A stretch of 64,000 nucleotides of DNA from Dugong dugon (taxonomy: Eukaryota > Chordata > Mammalia > Sirenia > Dugongidae): assembly GCA_030035585.1 (NCBI GenBank), contig CM057464.1:79282919-79346918 (forward strand). The letters run 5' to 3'. The notes under the pieces were generated by a model that had not been told where the DNA came from, searched no databases, and worked only from the letters and a program-made list of their open reading frames with translations. The translations under genes were made by a program, and so were the position numbers. This document shows positions 34,676-46,196 of this stretch, in pieces; the stretch's first letter is position 1; each line of letters starts with the position of its first letter.

Positions 34676-34902
34676 ATGTGATAGTTCTGATTCAGCTGAT
34701 CCAACAACATTTTTAATTCCAGTAGAAAGAAATTAAAATTTCTAAATTAATTCATTTAGAAGGAAGATTTAATAGTAAAGAGTGGACAAGATATTCTTTC
34801 TTTAAACTGTTCTTCCAATGTGATAAAGTATTATCATGCACTAAATCACCTTTCTGGAAATAATGGACTTAAACTAAGTCCAAGGTACTGCAACGACTTA
34901 AG

Positions 34903-35782
34903 TACAGGTAGTCACCGATTTACAAGGTGTTTGAGTTACAATGGACCACACTTATGACTGTCTAGTTTTTGTTTTGTACATCTTATCACTAATAAGATGG
35001 AAGCAGCAATCAAGAAATCAAATGATGCATTTCATTGGGTGAATCTGCTGCAGAAGATCTCTTTAAACTGTTAAAAAGCAAAGATGTCACTTTAAGAACT
35101 AAGGTGTGCTTAACCGAAGCCATGGTATTTTCAATCACCTTATATGCATTCCAAAGCTGGACAGGGAATAAGGAAGATTGAAAAAAATCGATGCTTTGGA
35201 ATCATGGTGTTGGTGAAGAGTATTGAAAATACCGTCACTGCCAGAAGAATGAACACATCTGTCTTGGAAGGAGTACACCCAGAATGCTTCTTAGAAGCAA
35301 GGATGGTGAGACTTCGTCTCACATATTTTGGACATGTTATCAGGAGGGACCAGTCCCTGCAGAAGGACATCATACTTGGTAAAGTAGGGGATCAGTGAAA
35401 AAAAGAAGACCCTCAAGGAGATGGATGGACAAAGTGGCTGCACAATAACGACTGTGAGGATGGGTTAGCACTGGCCAGTGCTTCATTCTGTCTTACATAG
35501 GGTTGCTATAAGTCAGAACTGGCTCAACGGCACCTAGCAACAACAGCAATCATTAGTAATATGTACTAGAAAAAACATTGCAGCATATAATTTGCTGATG
35601 TTATCATTCTCAGATATTCATTCGCAGATGTTCAGTGTTATGATTTACTGTTCAAAACACTGCCATATAGCAAGCTATTAAAACTATTTTTTTAAAAAAA
35701 GGAGATATTTGACTTATGTCAGAACTGACTTAGGATGCAATCCTTGGAACAGAACCCTGTCATTAGTCAGGGACTAACTGTA
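34903..35782. mobile_element. Tigger-like DNA transposon, split by RTE
   Basis: The left end tacaggtagtcaccgattta and the right end gtcagggactaactgta form imperfect terminal inverted repeats bordered by TA dinucleotides, as for Tigger/mariner elements. No transposase frame is visible. The RTE at 34996-35548 interrupts it. Confidence 0.6.
34996..35548 (+). mobile_element. RTE 3' end inserted in a DNA transposon
   Basis: It contains the RTE coding end (gggtgaatctgctgcagaag to gacatcatacttgg) and the tail. The flanks atcactaataa (34985-34995) and atcattagtaa (35549-35559) are an 11-bp duplication with two changes. Confidence 0.8.
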
Positions 35783-36339
35783 TTTAATCATAGCCTCTTT
35801 GCTGATTTAACTTCTGGCTGCTTACTTCCATTTATCTATCTCTTCGGAACAAATGGTAGTGGTAATACTAACACCTCATAGGATTGTCTTTAGCGAAAAC
35901 TTAGTGTTTTAAAAGATCTTTCCAAATGGATTCAGAAATTCTAATTGGCAGGTAGATTTTGCCTCTCCCTTCTCCTTCTCCCACTGTGGGTGGGAGAGCA
36001 AGATGTGAGAGAAGTCCCGGAGATGATACTGAGCTCTCCCACTGAACCTTGCTTAGTGAATGGCTCCTGGTTCTGATGGGAGTTCTCTTCTGACAGAACT
36101 ATTCCTTCTGTGCACTTTGTGGGCATATTTAATTATAGTTTCAGGGCTTGTAAAACTTTTAGCTTTTTGACTGAGGGGAACTTCCTTTTTTTTCAAATGT
36201 TCTTGACATTACAGCACAATGATGCTGACCAAGGTGAACTTAATTGAACGTTAGCTGTCTGTTCCAATGGCTATAAGAAGTATGTCAGGTTTTAGAAAGA
36301 AAGCTAAATGAGATATGAATAAAGAGTTAGATAATAGGT
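35783..36339. other. Intronic sequence, nothing recognised
   Basis: Unassigned sequence between a DNA transposon and an L1 3' end. Confidence 0.5.
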
Positions 36340-36350
36340 ATGGAGAATTT

Positions 36351-36950
36351 GGAAGAACACCAAAGACACAAGGGAAATATTAGCCCAAGAGAAAAAAGGG
36401 CCACATAAACCAGAGACTCCATCAGCCTGAGACCAGAAAAACTAGATGGTGCCTGGTTACCACCAATGACTGCCCTGACAGGGAACACAGCAGACAGTCA
36501 TTGATGGAGTGGGAGAAAAGTACGGAGCAGAACTCAAACTCTAGTAAAAAGACTTAATGGTCCGAGACTGCAGGAACCCTCAAAGCCATGGCCCCTGGAT
36601 GCTCTGTTAACCCAGAACTAAAACCATTCCTGAAGCCCACTCCTCAGACAAAGATTAGACTGGACTATAAAACATAACGTAATACTTGAGAAGAGTGTGC
36701 TTCTTAGTTCAATCAGACACACGAGAACAAACGGGCGGCTCCAGTCTGGAGGCAGGATGAGAAGGTAAGAAGGAACAGAAACTAGTTGAATGGACGCAAG
36801 AAACCTGGGGTGGAAAGGGGGAGTGTACTGTCACATTACAGGGATTGCAACAGATGTCACATAACAATATGTGTATAAATTTTTGTATGAGAAATTGAGC
36901 TGTAAACTTTCATCTAAAGCATAATAAATTAAAAAAAGAAGCAAAAAAAT
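36351..36950 (+). mobile_element. L1, 5' truncated to the 3'UTR
   Basis: It has the same 3'UTR as the L1 at 22095-25972 (agatggtgcctggttacc, then ccatggcccctggatgc, then cttcatctaaagca). The flanks atggagaattt (36340-36350) and atggaaaattt (36951-36961) are an 11-bp duplication with one change. Confidence 0.85.
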
Positions 36951-36961
36951 ATGGAAAATTT

Positions 36962-37402
36962 TAGAAAAATAACGGAATAAGTTTCTGGAATTAGAGTCAA
37001 AGCTAAGTGATACAAAGGAAAAATATATATAGGTGGATAAGGGAGAAACAATGCCCAAAAGAATTGAAGTACCAGCCACCAGAACAACATGTATTGAGTG
37101 GTATAAGACTCTAGATACGTGAGCCATTTTTATCCCATATTCAGTGTGATAGCACCTACTTTAGGGAGTATTAAACTAAAATTAAAGTGACTGGAGATTT
37201 TGAATAAACTCTTAAGAAGTATATAGTCTCCGTTTATCTTAAGATCTATGCAGTTTCTGATTACAGTGGCAAAATTTTAGTTTTTTGTTCTGTTGATATG
37301 ATCATTAAACTATGGATTTTCCAGAATTTTGGAAGCATCAAAACCATGCACATCCATCAACCTTATGTTTCTTCATTTGCCATTAGGCATGGTGGTGACC
37401 AC
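36962..37402. other. Intronic sequence, nothing recognised
   Basis: Unassigned AT-rich sequence. Confidence 0.45.
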
Positions 37403-37411
37403 ATAGGGTCT

Positions 37412-37661
37412 GTTGTTGTTAGGTGCCGTTGAGTCGGTTATGACTCATAGCGACCCTATGCACAACAGAATGAAACACTTCCTGGTCCTGTGCCATCCTC
37501 ACAATCGTTGTTGTGCTTGAGCTCATTGGTACAGCCACTATGTCAATCCATCTTATTGAAAGTCTTCATCTTTTTCAATGACTCTCTACTTTACCAAGCG
37601 TGATATCCTTCTCCAGGGACTGATCCCTCCCGATAACATGTCCAAAGTATGTGGACATGTT
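37412..37661 (-). mobile_element. RTE 3' end, antisense, with clear TSD
   Basis: Antisense RTE tail and coding end (gttgttgttaggtgccgttg to ccgataacatgtccaaag). The repeat atagggtct at 37403-37411 and 37662-37670 is a perfect 9-bp target-site duplication. Confidence 0.9.
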
Positions 37662-37670
37662 ATAGGGTCT

Positions 37671-37981
37671 ACATCACAGTATTAAATTATTACAAGGTGG
37701 GCAATGTAAATTGGCTACTGTTTGTAGCCAACTCAATATGGCACCTTGACTTCCAGCTGTGTTAGTGAATAGACAATGTGGCAAGGGCAGTAGGAACAAT
37801 AAATGCAAAGCTGAGCTCCAAGTACCTGAGAATGGGACAGAAATGCATTTCTGGAGGCTACTTATGGCTTGTATTTTGAGACTAGAAAAAGTTGCAAACC
37901 TAGATCTCAGTTGCTAGATCGTTCTCTCTGCGGATGATGAGAGAAGAGACCATGAAAATATGGGATGTAAGAACCAGTACA
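37671..37981. other. Intronic sequence, nothing recognised
   Basis: Unassigned sequence between RTE and AfroSINE. Confidence 0.45.
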
Positions 37982-38190
37982 GGAGCCCTGGTGGCACAAT
38001 GGTTAAGCACTCAGTTGCTAAGCAAAAGGTTGGCAGTTTGAACCCACCAGTTGCTCCGTGGGAAAAAGACCTGGTGATCTGCTTCCATAAAGGTTACAGC
38101 CAAGAAAACCCTATGTGGCGGTTCTACTCTGTCACTTGGGGTTGCTAGGAGTCGGAATCAACTTGACCATCACCCAAGAACAACAACAAA
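37982..38190 (+). mobile_element. AfroSINE, full length
   Basis: Near-complete sense copy from ggagccctggtggcacaatg to accatcacccaagaacaac, with well-conserved head boxes. Confidence 0.95.
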
Positions 38191-40389
38191 CACTAGTAAC
38201 TACATTGCATCTGGAATTTCCACAAGATGGAACTATATGGGCTTACTGGAAGTGTAGATCAAACAGTGAAGGTGTGGGCTTCTGGGTGATTGATATGCAC
38301 TTGATCCTTCCTCTTCTTTTGTTCTCCTACGAGGCCAAGGTTACACCCACTGAACTAGGCTTGAAGAACGTTCCTCTTTCATCTAAATTAAAAAAGGGGT
38401 GAGGGATTTGCATGGATGTACATATCCTTGTCATTCTCACCCTGCATGAACACTGGTCAAATGTAGCAATTTTCATGTATTTCTCAGTCAATAAAATGAA
38501 TTAGTTAGTGTTGTTTTTTCACTCTCTTAAAAACTCAAATTATTTAATAATTTAGATAACTTTGTCATTAGAGTCCAGGATATTTAATTCTGTGAAAATG
38601 AAGATGAGATAGTTTGAACTTGTCAGGAAGAAATCCTATGATTTCTAGTAGCCCTGATGTGATTACAGAAGAAAATAATAAACGTTTTTCTGTTGTTAAA
38701 AGACTTGAGGATGGGCATACGCTGTCAGTAGGTTATAGAACGACTCTCTGCTGCAGAATTGAGAGATACATTGTGTTAAGGAATTGGCTTCTGTCTGCTC
38801 TCTCACTCATCAGGCGTCTTCTTTCTGCCTGATCTGTACCAGGGCTCTATAAAGAACGGGCTGAGCTGATTGGTTTTTGTTGCACCCCCCCTTTATTTTT
38901 CTTTTTCTCTGTAGATTACATTCATTTCATTCTTTTCCACAGAAAAACATCAAACTCTATTTATTCACTCTTATTTCTGTTACAGTTAATAACTAAGAGC
39001 TTGAAATAAGCAAGAAATTGTGTAGCACGAAATATGAGTCAATCTTTCATTATTACTGCAGCATAGAAGACCTACATGCTGTTGACTGAGAGAGAGCTAT
39101 TCATATGAAACGTTTAGGCACATAGATCAAATTTCCTAGAAGTTATTATTAGTTTTTTTTCTGAAAAATTCTATCATTCTATTATGCCTTTTAAATACAG
39201 ACTAGAGTTGAGATTTTAAATTACATTTCAATGTTGTCAAGAGTGATAGATGTTTTTTCCTCTTTATTTATGTCTTCACTTCTGCATTAAAATCTACATC
39301 AGTCTATGCCTATACAGTATCATTAGCTAACCAGAATAGCCTCTGTCTACAGAGAGCCTGTAAGTTAGTGCAAAAAAAAAAAAAAAAATCAATAAACATA
39401 TAATTATTGATTTTCATGCAGTGCCCAGCAGGTCCCTGATGCAATTTGGGGATACCTAAGAAATTGAAGGCATGGTTTGTCCAAAAAGAATTTACCATTA
39501 ATTTTGCTGAAGGACAAGATTAAGGTTATGAACTTGCTGCTATTCAAATACATTTGGCTTATGAAAATGGCAACTGCATATGATTCAAAGTAGTAATTGT
39601 GAATGACAAAACACCATACAATTTAGATGTCAAATTATGGGATATAAAGTAGGACTATAGAGGCTTTGTGGAGGTAGAGTGTAAGGTGGCTGGATCAGTC
39701 AGAGAATATTGTATGGATGGGTATTGTTGGGAGAAGCGAAGATGACCGTGGCAGGCATTTCAGGCAAAAAAAAGCTATGAAGGTGAGTGTGAATGGGGGT
39801 GATGGTCAGATGACTAGCTGGGGATGAGCTTGGACTGGACTGGGAAAGAATGCAACAGGGAAAGCCTGTTGGGCTGCTGTAACACTAATTGTAGGCCTCA
39901 AGGTCCCAGCTAGAGCACTGGTAGAAATGGGAGGGAAAGGATGAGAAATATACTCAAGGGAACATATTTCCCCCTAGCTGGACGTGATGTGTACTCTCTG
40001 AATCCACCTTTTCTATCACTTACGTAGCTCCACAGATTTCATTCGTGCGTTCAATGATATTTATGTTCCAGATATGCGTTAGATCCTGCGGTAGATGCTG
40101 TGTGTACCAGACACGGTTTCCAACCTCTGGATTAGTATTGCTGATTAGCTTTTAAGTACATACGTCTTGTCTCTTCAAATCGATTGTAAGTTTTAGTGGA
40201 ACAGGAAGGACCATGGATTTGTGCACTCATTCTTTCAGAAATTGTAGTAAGTGACTATATATGACAGCCATTATTGATATAAAAATGAAAAGCCACATTT
40301 GGGCTCTCAAAAAGATTCAGACAAGCAGTTTTAATAAAATATGATAATTGTTACCAGCCAATTGCAATGAGATTAATCCTTAAATTTTC
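38191..40389. other. Intronic sequence, mostly unassigned
   Basis: About 2.2 kb. A weak antisense L2 match may lie near 39610-39860 (gcaggcatttcaggc). A poly(A) run lies at about 39371-39387. No exon was recognised. Confidence 0.45.
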
Positions 40390-41420
40390 CTGGAAGTGTT
40401 AAAGATGCCAAAGAAGAATGAGCTTTTGAGCTGAGACTTAAAGGCTAGTGGTGTTTTGGAGGTATGCAAGTGAAGTGTGGGTGGCTCCGGAAGGGCACAG
40501 TGACATGTCACAGGATGTGCATTTGTGCTGATATTGCTGCCTGTAGGGTAGAATGAGGAAAAGAGATTGTGCGAACAGGCAGGGGCTGGATTAACGTCCA
40601 TGTATATTATGCAAAGGAGCTTAGGTCTTATGTTATGATGAAGCATGTCGATTAGACAAGATATATGTAGACTTGTAGGTTAGAATGATCCCCTGTAGAA
40701 AAATTCAGATAGAGAGGAGGAGGGTCATGACTGGGCAGGAGGATGGGAAAAGAGACTATTGAAATTGTCTGTGACAGGTAAACCAGGAGCAATGAGGGTA
40801 GAAAGAAGGAGAAAATATAGAAAGTAATTGGGAGGTAAAAATGGGCAGACCTTGGTGTTTGATGGAATGTGAAGGATAAAGCGGAGAGAGGACAGAGACC
40901 TCATCTGTCTTGCTCATAGCTGTATCTTCAATACCTACCAGAATCCTTTATTTAGGTGCCCAGTAAATATTTGTCAAAATGAACAAAAGGGAGAAATCCA
41001 AATGACTCCTAGGTTTCTGGCTGAAATAGAATGTTTATGCCAATCACCAAGAGAAGGGACAAGGGGGGAAGATTTTCTATTCATCTGTGGACCATTGCGA
41101 GACATATAGGTGGTTTCTAGAAGGCCGAACTATGAGACATGCATTATAATGGTGCACAAAAAGAAGAAGTGCTAATGAAGAAAATGCCAAATATGACTGC
41201 AAGGAGCAGAGAGAGGGCTAGGTGAGGTGAAAAGCATGTCAAGAGAGACTTTCAAGCTGTGTGTTTGACAGTCAGATGTCCAGAGAATTCAATGAGAATG
41301 AAGGCTGGCAAAATCTGTTCAGTTTCGGAAGAATCAGCGAATAGTATCATCAGTATTGGGTAATAAAGGTCCTTTGCGTGGACATATCAGAAATTAGAAA
41401 TGATTTACATTTGAAGTGAC
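40390..41420 (-). mobile_element. L2 LINE, antisense, decayed
   Basis: Antisense L2 phrases: gagctgagacttaaaggc, then ctaggtttctggctgaaat. A sense L2/MIR-type 3' tail (tcatagctgtatcttcaata, cccagtaaatatttgtc) at about 40895-40985 sits inside it. Confidence 0.6.
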
Positions 41421-42166
41421 TATATAAACTCTGTAACTTAGTGCATCTCTTACCCTGAGAAAGATTAAAGCAACGTATGGATGGCAATTTCATCATCATA
41501 GCCAATATTCGGTCAGAGATCAATATTAATAAACAATAAGAATAATATCTAAATGTGAGGATGCCGCTTCTAAAAACACTGACTCAGGTCATCATTTCTC
41601 TCACATAGAACAGAGAGTCGTAAATTGTATAGTTAATATTTCATCATACTAATATGTTTTAAAGGAATGCACATTGAATTAATAAATTTTTGCTACATAA
41701 ATTGATGAATCATCCTTATTTTATGATATTAAGGATGATAATCACATATCTTAGTCCATCCTTGTATGTGATCTACTTTAGCTGGTTTGAGTCATTGCTC
41801 TCAAATATTAGCTGCATAAAAAGCATCCAAGGCACTTGATAAAATTTTCCTTTTATTCAAACCCAGTAAAATTCTTCTTCTTTTAATTCAAACTCGTTAA
41901 CAAACAGCGGCTTCTTGTGATTCTGATACAGGTAAGAGATGGTCCTGCTTGGAGAAACACTGCCTTGAGGAGCGATTTGGTGCAGCGTGTATTTTTTTTT
42001 AAGGTGGTATTCTTGCTCCCTCAAGTGGTACAGTGTGGAACTGTATGTTTCAAATTTCTTATTTTCCACTGATTAGAAAATTGTTGTTCGCTGCCATCTA
42101 GTGATTTTGACACATGGCGACCTTCACAATTTACTCACCAGCTATCTAGCCTTCACTTAGCCATGC
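41421..42166. other. Intronic sequence, nothing firm
   Basis: A weak antisense AfroSINE-like scrap may exist at about 42080-42122 (gttgttcgctgccatctag). The rest is unassigned. Confidence 0.4.
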
Positions 42167-42178
42167 TATCAACCTACA

Positions 42179-42329
42179 AGGAGCCCTGGTGGCACAGTGG
42201 TTAAGAGCTCGCTGCTAACCAAAAGGTCCGCAGTTGGAATCCACCAGCTGCTCCTTGGAAACCCTATGGGGCAGATCTACTCTGTCCTATAGGGTCGCTA
42301 GGAGTCGGAATCCACTCGATGGCAATGGG
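42179..42329 (+). mobile_element. AfroSINE, internally deleted, with clear TSD
   Basis: A well-conserved copy, so probably young. The middle body is missing: gctgctccttggaaaccc joins head to tail. The 12-bp repeat tatcaacctaca at 42167-42178 and 42330-42341 is perfect. Confidence 0.95.
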
Positions 42330-42452
42330 TATCAACCTACAAATGCAAGTGCTGACTTAGAAATTACCCCCTTATATACAAAGCAGATAACTAGAGATGG
42401 CTAGAAAATGTCACCTGTAAGATTCCACAATTTAGAAATGCTGTGGCTAAAA

Positions 42453-42622
42453 CGAGAAGCCTGGTGGTGCAGCGGTTAAGCTCTCAGCTGCTAGGCAGTT
42501 TGAACTCACCAGCCGCTCCCGGGGAGAAAGATGTGGCAGTCTACTTTCGTAAAGATCACAGCCTTGGAAACCTCGCGGGGTAGTTCTTCTCTGTCCTATA
42601 GGGCCACTATGAGTCTGAAAGG
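42453..42622 (+). mobile_element. AfroSINE with clear TSD
   Basis: Sense copy (agcctggtggtgcagcgg to cactatgagtctgaaa). The repeat gtggctaaaa at 42443-42452 and 42623-42632 is a perfect 10-bp target-site duplication. Confidence 0.95.
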
Positions 42623-42909
42623 GTGGCTAAAATACAGCTATACATTTTTTTATTTTGAGGATTTTGAAAGAGTGTTTAGAAGAAGAGTACTAAGCAGTGA
42701 TTTAGAGGGAACATTTTCGTGGCAAAAGGGTTTATTCTTTGCTTGGGTTTTCCTGTGAATCGTCTAGAATTTTACAATCTATTTTAAAACACTACAGATT
42801 CAAGCACTGCAGAACTCATTCGAATTTATTTGCCAGTCTTTTTTTCTGTTAATGAGAAGTATATAATGGATAAACATACAATGAGGAATGTGTAGAGAAA
42901 AGGGTTAAA

Positions 42910-43102
42910 GCAACTACTGCCTTTGAGGCTATTCTGACTCATGGAGACCCCATAGAACTATCCCATAGGGTTTCCAAGGCCGTAAATCTTCACGGAAGTA
43001 GACTGCCACATCTTTCTCCCAGGCAGCAGCTGGTGGGCTTGAACCACTGACCTTTGCGGGTTAGCAGCTGAGCTCTTTAATCACTGTGCCACCAGGGCCC
43101 CC
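42910..43102 (-). mobile_element. AfroSINE, antisense
   Basis: Antisense copy through ccatagggtttccaaggcc to gtgccaccagggccc. The flanks aaaagggtt and aaaaggtt suggest a short duplication. Confidence 0.9.
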
Positions 43103-43116
43103 AAGTAAAAGGTTCA

Positions 43117-43278
43117 AAAAAACCAAACCTGTTGCCATCGAGTCGATTCTGACTCACAGAGCCCCTATAGGACAGAGTAGAACTGCCCCATAGGGTTTCC
43201 AAGGAGCAGCTGGTGGATTCCAACTGCCGACCTTTCTGGTTAGCCCCCGAGCTCTTAACCACTGCACCACCAGGGCTC
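43117..43278 (-). mobile_element. AfroSINE, antisense, internally deleted
   Basis: Antisense copy with the middle missing: ggtttccaaggagcagctgg joins tail and head halves, the same kind of deletion as at 32013 and 42179. That points to a subfamily. Confidence 0.9.
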
Positions 43279-43403
43279 ACTTTCTTCCCTTTCTCCTTCC
43301 TTGCCACCTTCTCTGCCTCCTAACAGTCATTCAACAGATCATTATTAAAAGCACCGAGAGAGATTTTGTGATAACTGGGCCACCATCTCTATGAATAAGA
43401 AGA

Positions 43404-43610
43404 GGAGTCCCTGGGTAGTGCAAGCAGTTAAGCGCTGCTCCACTACCAGCCAAAAGGTTGGTGGTTCCAATCCACCCAGTGGCACCTGGGAAGACAGGCC
43501 CGGTGATCTGCTTCCGAAAGGTCATAGCCTTGAAAAATCTTTGGAGCAGTTCTACTCTGCATACTTGGGGTCATCCTGAGTCAATCTACTTAATGGCAAC
43601 AACAACAACA
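43404..43610 (+). mobile_element. AfroSINE, full length
   Basis: Sense copy from ggagtccctgggtagtgc to taatggcaacaacaacaaca. Confidence 0.9.
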
Positions 43611-44146
43611 GCTAATCAAAGCCTGTAACAAAGGGTCCAGCCCTAAGGGCAAGTTAAGTTAGGAATGTTCAGAGGAGGAGGAGACTGTCTGCAGGAGGGA
43701 GATTGTCCAGACACGTGGGAAGAGGGTAGCCATTGGGAAATCCTAATGGGAGACATGGCATCTGAACTGGGAACTCCTAAAGATTACCACTCTTTAATAA
43801 CCTGTGTGCAACTGTGTTGCTGACTTACACATCACACCATTATCTGCTCTTACAGTGGTTCTTTTAGCCATTCATTGAATCCTGATTATATACAATGCAC
43901 TGTGCTAAGTGTAGGTATATAGAACTCAACGGGGCTGACTTGGTTGCTGCCCTTATAGAGCTCCCAGTCTAGCAGAGGAGACAGACGAGAAAATAACTAT
44001 GTAAAAAACAGATAAAAATAATTATAGACTGAGGTAAGGGCTATGAAGGAAATAAATAAGAAAGTGAGGTAGAGAATAACTTGGATGGGATGGGGCAAGT
44101 CCTACTTTCATTATAGTGAATGGAGAAAACCTTCCTGAGAAAATGC

Positions 44147-44390
44147 TGGCTACCATGTTTATTATGAGTCCAATGCTTTTTTAAGTGCTCTTTATGCATT
44201 AATTATTTTAATTCTCACGACTGTATTAGGCAGTGTACTGTTATGATACTCAGCCTGAGACTCAAATGAAGAAAATGAGGCACATAGACATTAAGTAACT
44301 TAACATGTAATTTGTAAGTGGTGGAGACTGGATTCAAGCCCATACTGCCAGGACCCACTCTTGACACTCTGATGGCTATTTCCCCTCAAG
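44147..44390 (-). mobile_element. MIR SINE, antisense
   Basis: It reads agtgctctttatgcatta, then gaagaaaatgaggcacatag, then ggagactggattcaagccc, the usual antisense MIR order. Confidence 0.85.
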
Positions 44391-44566
44391 GCAGAGGAAA
44401 GAGCAGGCAGGAAGCTCTGAGGCAGGAAAGCGCTTGATGGTGGAGGTACTGGGAGAAGACCTGCATGAGAGGAGCAGAGAGAGGGCGAGAGTGGCTGCTT
44501 GAGGTTAGAAATAGAGGCAGGGGCCTGGTCCGGCAGGCCCTTTTAGAACATGGAAAGGAGCTTTTA

Positions 44567-44923
44567 TGGAGGACTTTGGTGGTTCAGGGGTAAAATTCTT
44601 GCCTTCCATGAGGGAGACCTGGCTTCATTTCCTTGCCAGTGCATCTCATATGCAGTCACTAGCTGTTTCTCAGGGGAGGCTTGCATGTTGCTATGATGCT
44701 AAACAGGTTTCAGTTGAGCTTCCAGGTTAAAACAGACCAGGAAGAGAGGACTGGTGATCTACTTCCAAAAATCAGCCAATGGAAACCTTCTGGATCACAA
44801 TGATCTGATCCCAAAACAATCATGGTGATGGCACAGGACCAGGCAGCTTTTGCTTTGGTTGTGCCTGGGGTCGCCATGAGTTCAGGAATGACTCAATGGC
44901 AGCTAACAACAATAATAATAAAA
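44567..44923 (+). mobile_element. tRNA-Gly-headed SINE with RTE-like tail
   Basis: The head ggactttggtggttcagggg, then aaattcttgccttccatgag, follows the tRNA-Gly(GCC) pattern with a consensus A box (tggttcagggg) and a weak B box. About 250 bp of body follows, and an RTE-like tail (cacaggaccaggcagc, gggtcgccatgag, cagctaacaacaat). The same SINE occurs at 56301-56646. It differs from the common AfroSINE in head and body length. The flanks agctttta and agcttttg are a likely short duplication. Confidence 0.8.
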
Positions 44924-45080
44924 GCTTTTGAATCTTATTCTAAGGACAATTATCTAAGAACAATTCTAAGGATAGTGTCAGGGGGATTTTAAGCAAGTTT
45001 CAGACCTGATCTCGTATACCTTTTAAGAAGGTAACTCTTGCTACTGTGTGGAAAACAGATAGCAGGCAAAAGAGGCAGTA

Positions 45081-46013
45081 GGGAGATAAGAGGGGACCAC
45101 GAGCTTTTGGCAATAGAGACGGGGAAGAGCAGAGATATTCCGGAAGATTTTGGAGATGGAATGAATAGTACTTCACATGATAAAGTGTCTCCCATCCTCA
45201 CAGAGGTGGTGGAAGGTTGATGCACCACACTTCACTTGGAGTGTGGGCTCTGCTGAGATGGTGTTAGCACAGAAAGTAGGCTCAGTATTAGGAGACGGCC
45301 GCTGGGTGAGTTTAAAAGAACATAATATTTACCCTAGAATAACAGACCCTTTGATGATTGAGGAAAAGGTCTTTATCCAGCATAAAATGTTGATTTTAAA
45401 GATGCACAACTGAGCTCAGAGAAGGTAAGTGATTAATTGCTTAACTAGTTAGTTGCAGACTTACGAGTAAAACATACATGCTGTTCTTTGATTGCACGCA
45501 AACATAACTGGTTTCTCTTTAAGAGAGATACATTTAACCACAAGCTGATTTCCCACCAGTACTTTGTGGAATATTTTGCTAAACATGCTGAGTACTTTCT
45601 TATCTCTTCCTTCTTTAATTTGGAATGGTCTCTTTGAGGGTAACAACTATTCTCCTTTCATAATACATTGTAATATGATGCTCTCTCTGAGAATTTTCCT
45701 TCTTTCCTTATATAATGGAAATGGAAAGAAACAGAGAAAAGGGCAAGTCAATAAACTCACATCCCATATGATTTGGTCACCTTCTCTGCCGTCATGTTTC
45801 CCTGCAGGAATGTCTGCCCTTGATTCTAAGAGAAAAGGTCAAGGGCCTGCTGAACAGTTTGGGCTACAAGGAACATGCTGGGGGCAGAAAACAGGAGGAG
45901 GCTACATCTAGGCAAATGTCTCCTTTATCCACAGCCAATTAGAGTGTTCCTGAAGAATCTATAAAGTACCCTAAAGGTGCTAAGCAGGTCCTAGAGGGTT
46001 CAATTAATCTTAC
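45081..46013. other. EYS intron next to the laminin-G exon
   Basis: Unassigned sequence up to the splice donor GGCCAAG|GTAAGA (minus strand) at 46013-46012. Confidence 0.5.
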
Positions 46014-46196
46014 CTTGGCCTTTCTGTCCCGTGAAAAGTATCAAGTTATTTTGCACTGCTGAATGGTTGTTTGCCAGCCGAAACTTCAAGTGGAATTCAT
46101 AATCGAAGCTAATGTCTGGGATCTGTGAATAAGCCAGGAATGAGGTGTATCCAAAGGCATCCGTGCCACTGAACCTGGGCTGAGTAATATTAACAG
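46014..46196 (-). CDS. EYS: EYS coding exon, start of a laminin-G domain
   Basis: A 183-nt exon on the minus strand with acceptor ...tttttccacag|CTGTTA and donor GGCCAAG|GTAAGA. Both borders are at phase 1, so it is symmetric. It reads VNITQPRFSGTDAFGYTSFL, then AYSQIPDISFDYEFHLKFRL, then ANNHSAVQNNLILFTGQKGQ and the first base of a glycine codon completed by the exon at 21702. The pattern, a leading F-G block, then F-L-F-L and N-LILFTG, is the first half of a laminin-G domain. NIT is a possible N-glycosylation site. I believe this is the third of five LamG domains of EYS, but the numbering is from memory. The upstream exon lies outside the window. The frame is fully open, with no sign of the gene loss known in mouse and rat. 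Confidence 0.92.

Larger units (their letters stand above)
43880..45080 (-). mobile_element. L2 LINE, antisense, interrupted twice
   Basis: Three antisense L2 pieces: 43880-44146 (gtgctaagtgtaggtatat...), 44391-44566 (ggcagaggaaagagcagg..., ggcaggcccttttagaac) and 44924-45080 (gaatcttattctaagg, actcttgctactgtgtgg). A MIR and a tRNA-headed SINE lie between them. Confidence 0.65.

Noticed and set aside
44567..44640. tRNA-Gly gene
   Set aside because: The head lacks a good B box and intact stems and is followed by a SINE body and tail. It is a SINE head, not a functional tRNA gene.
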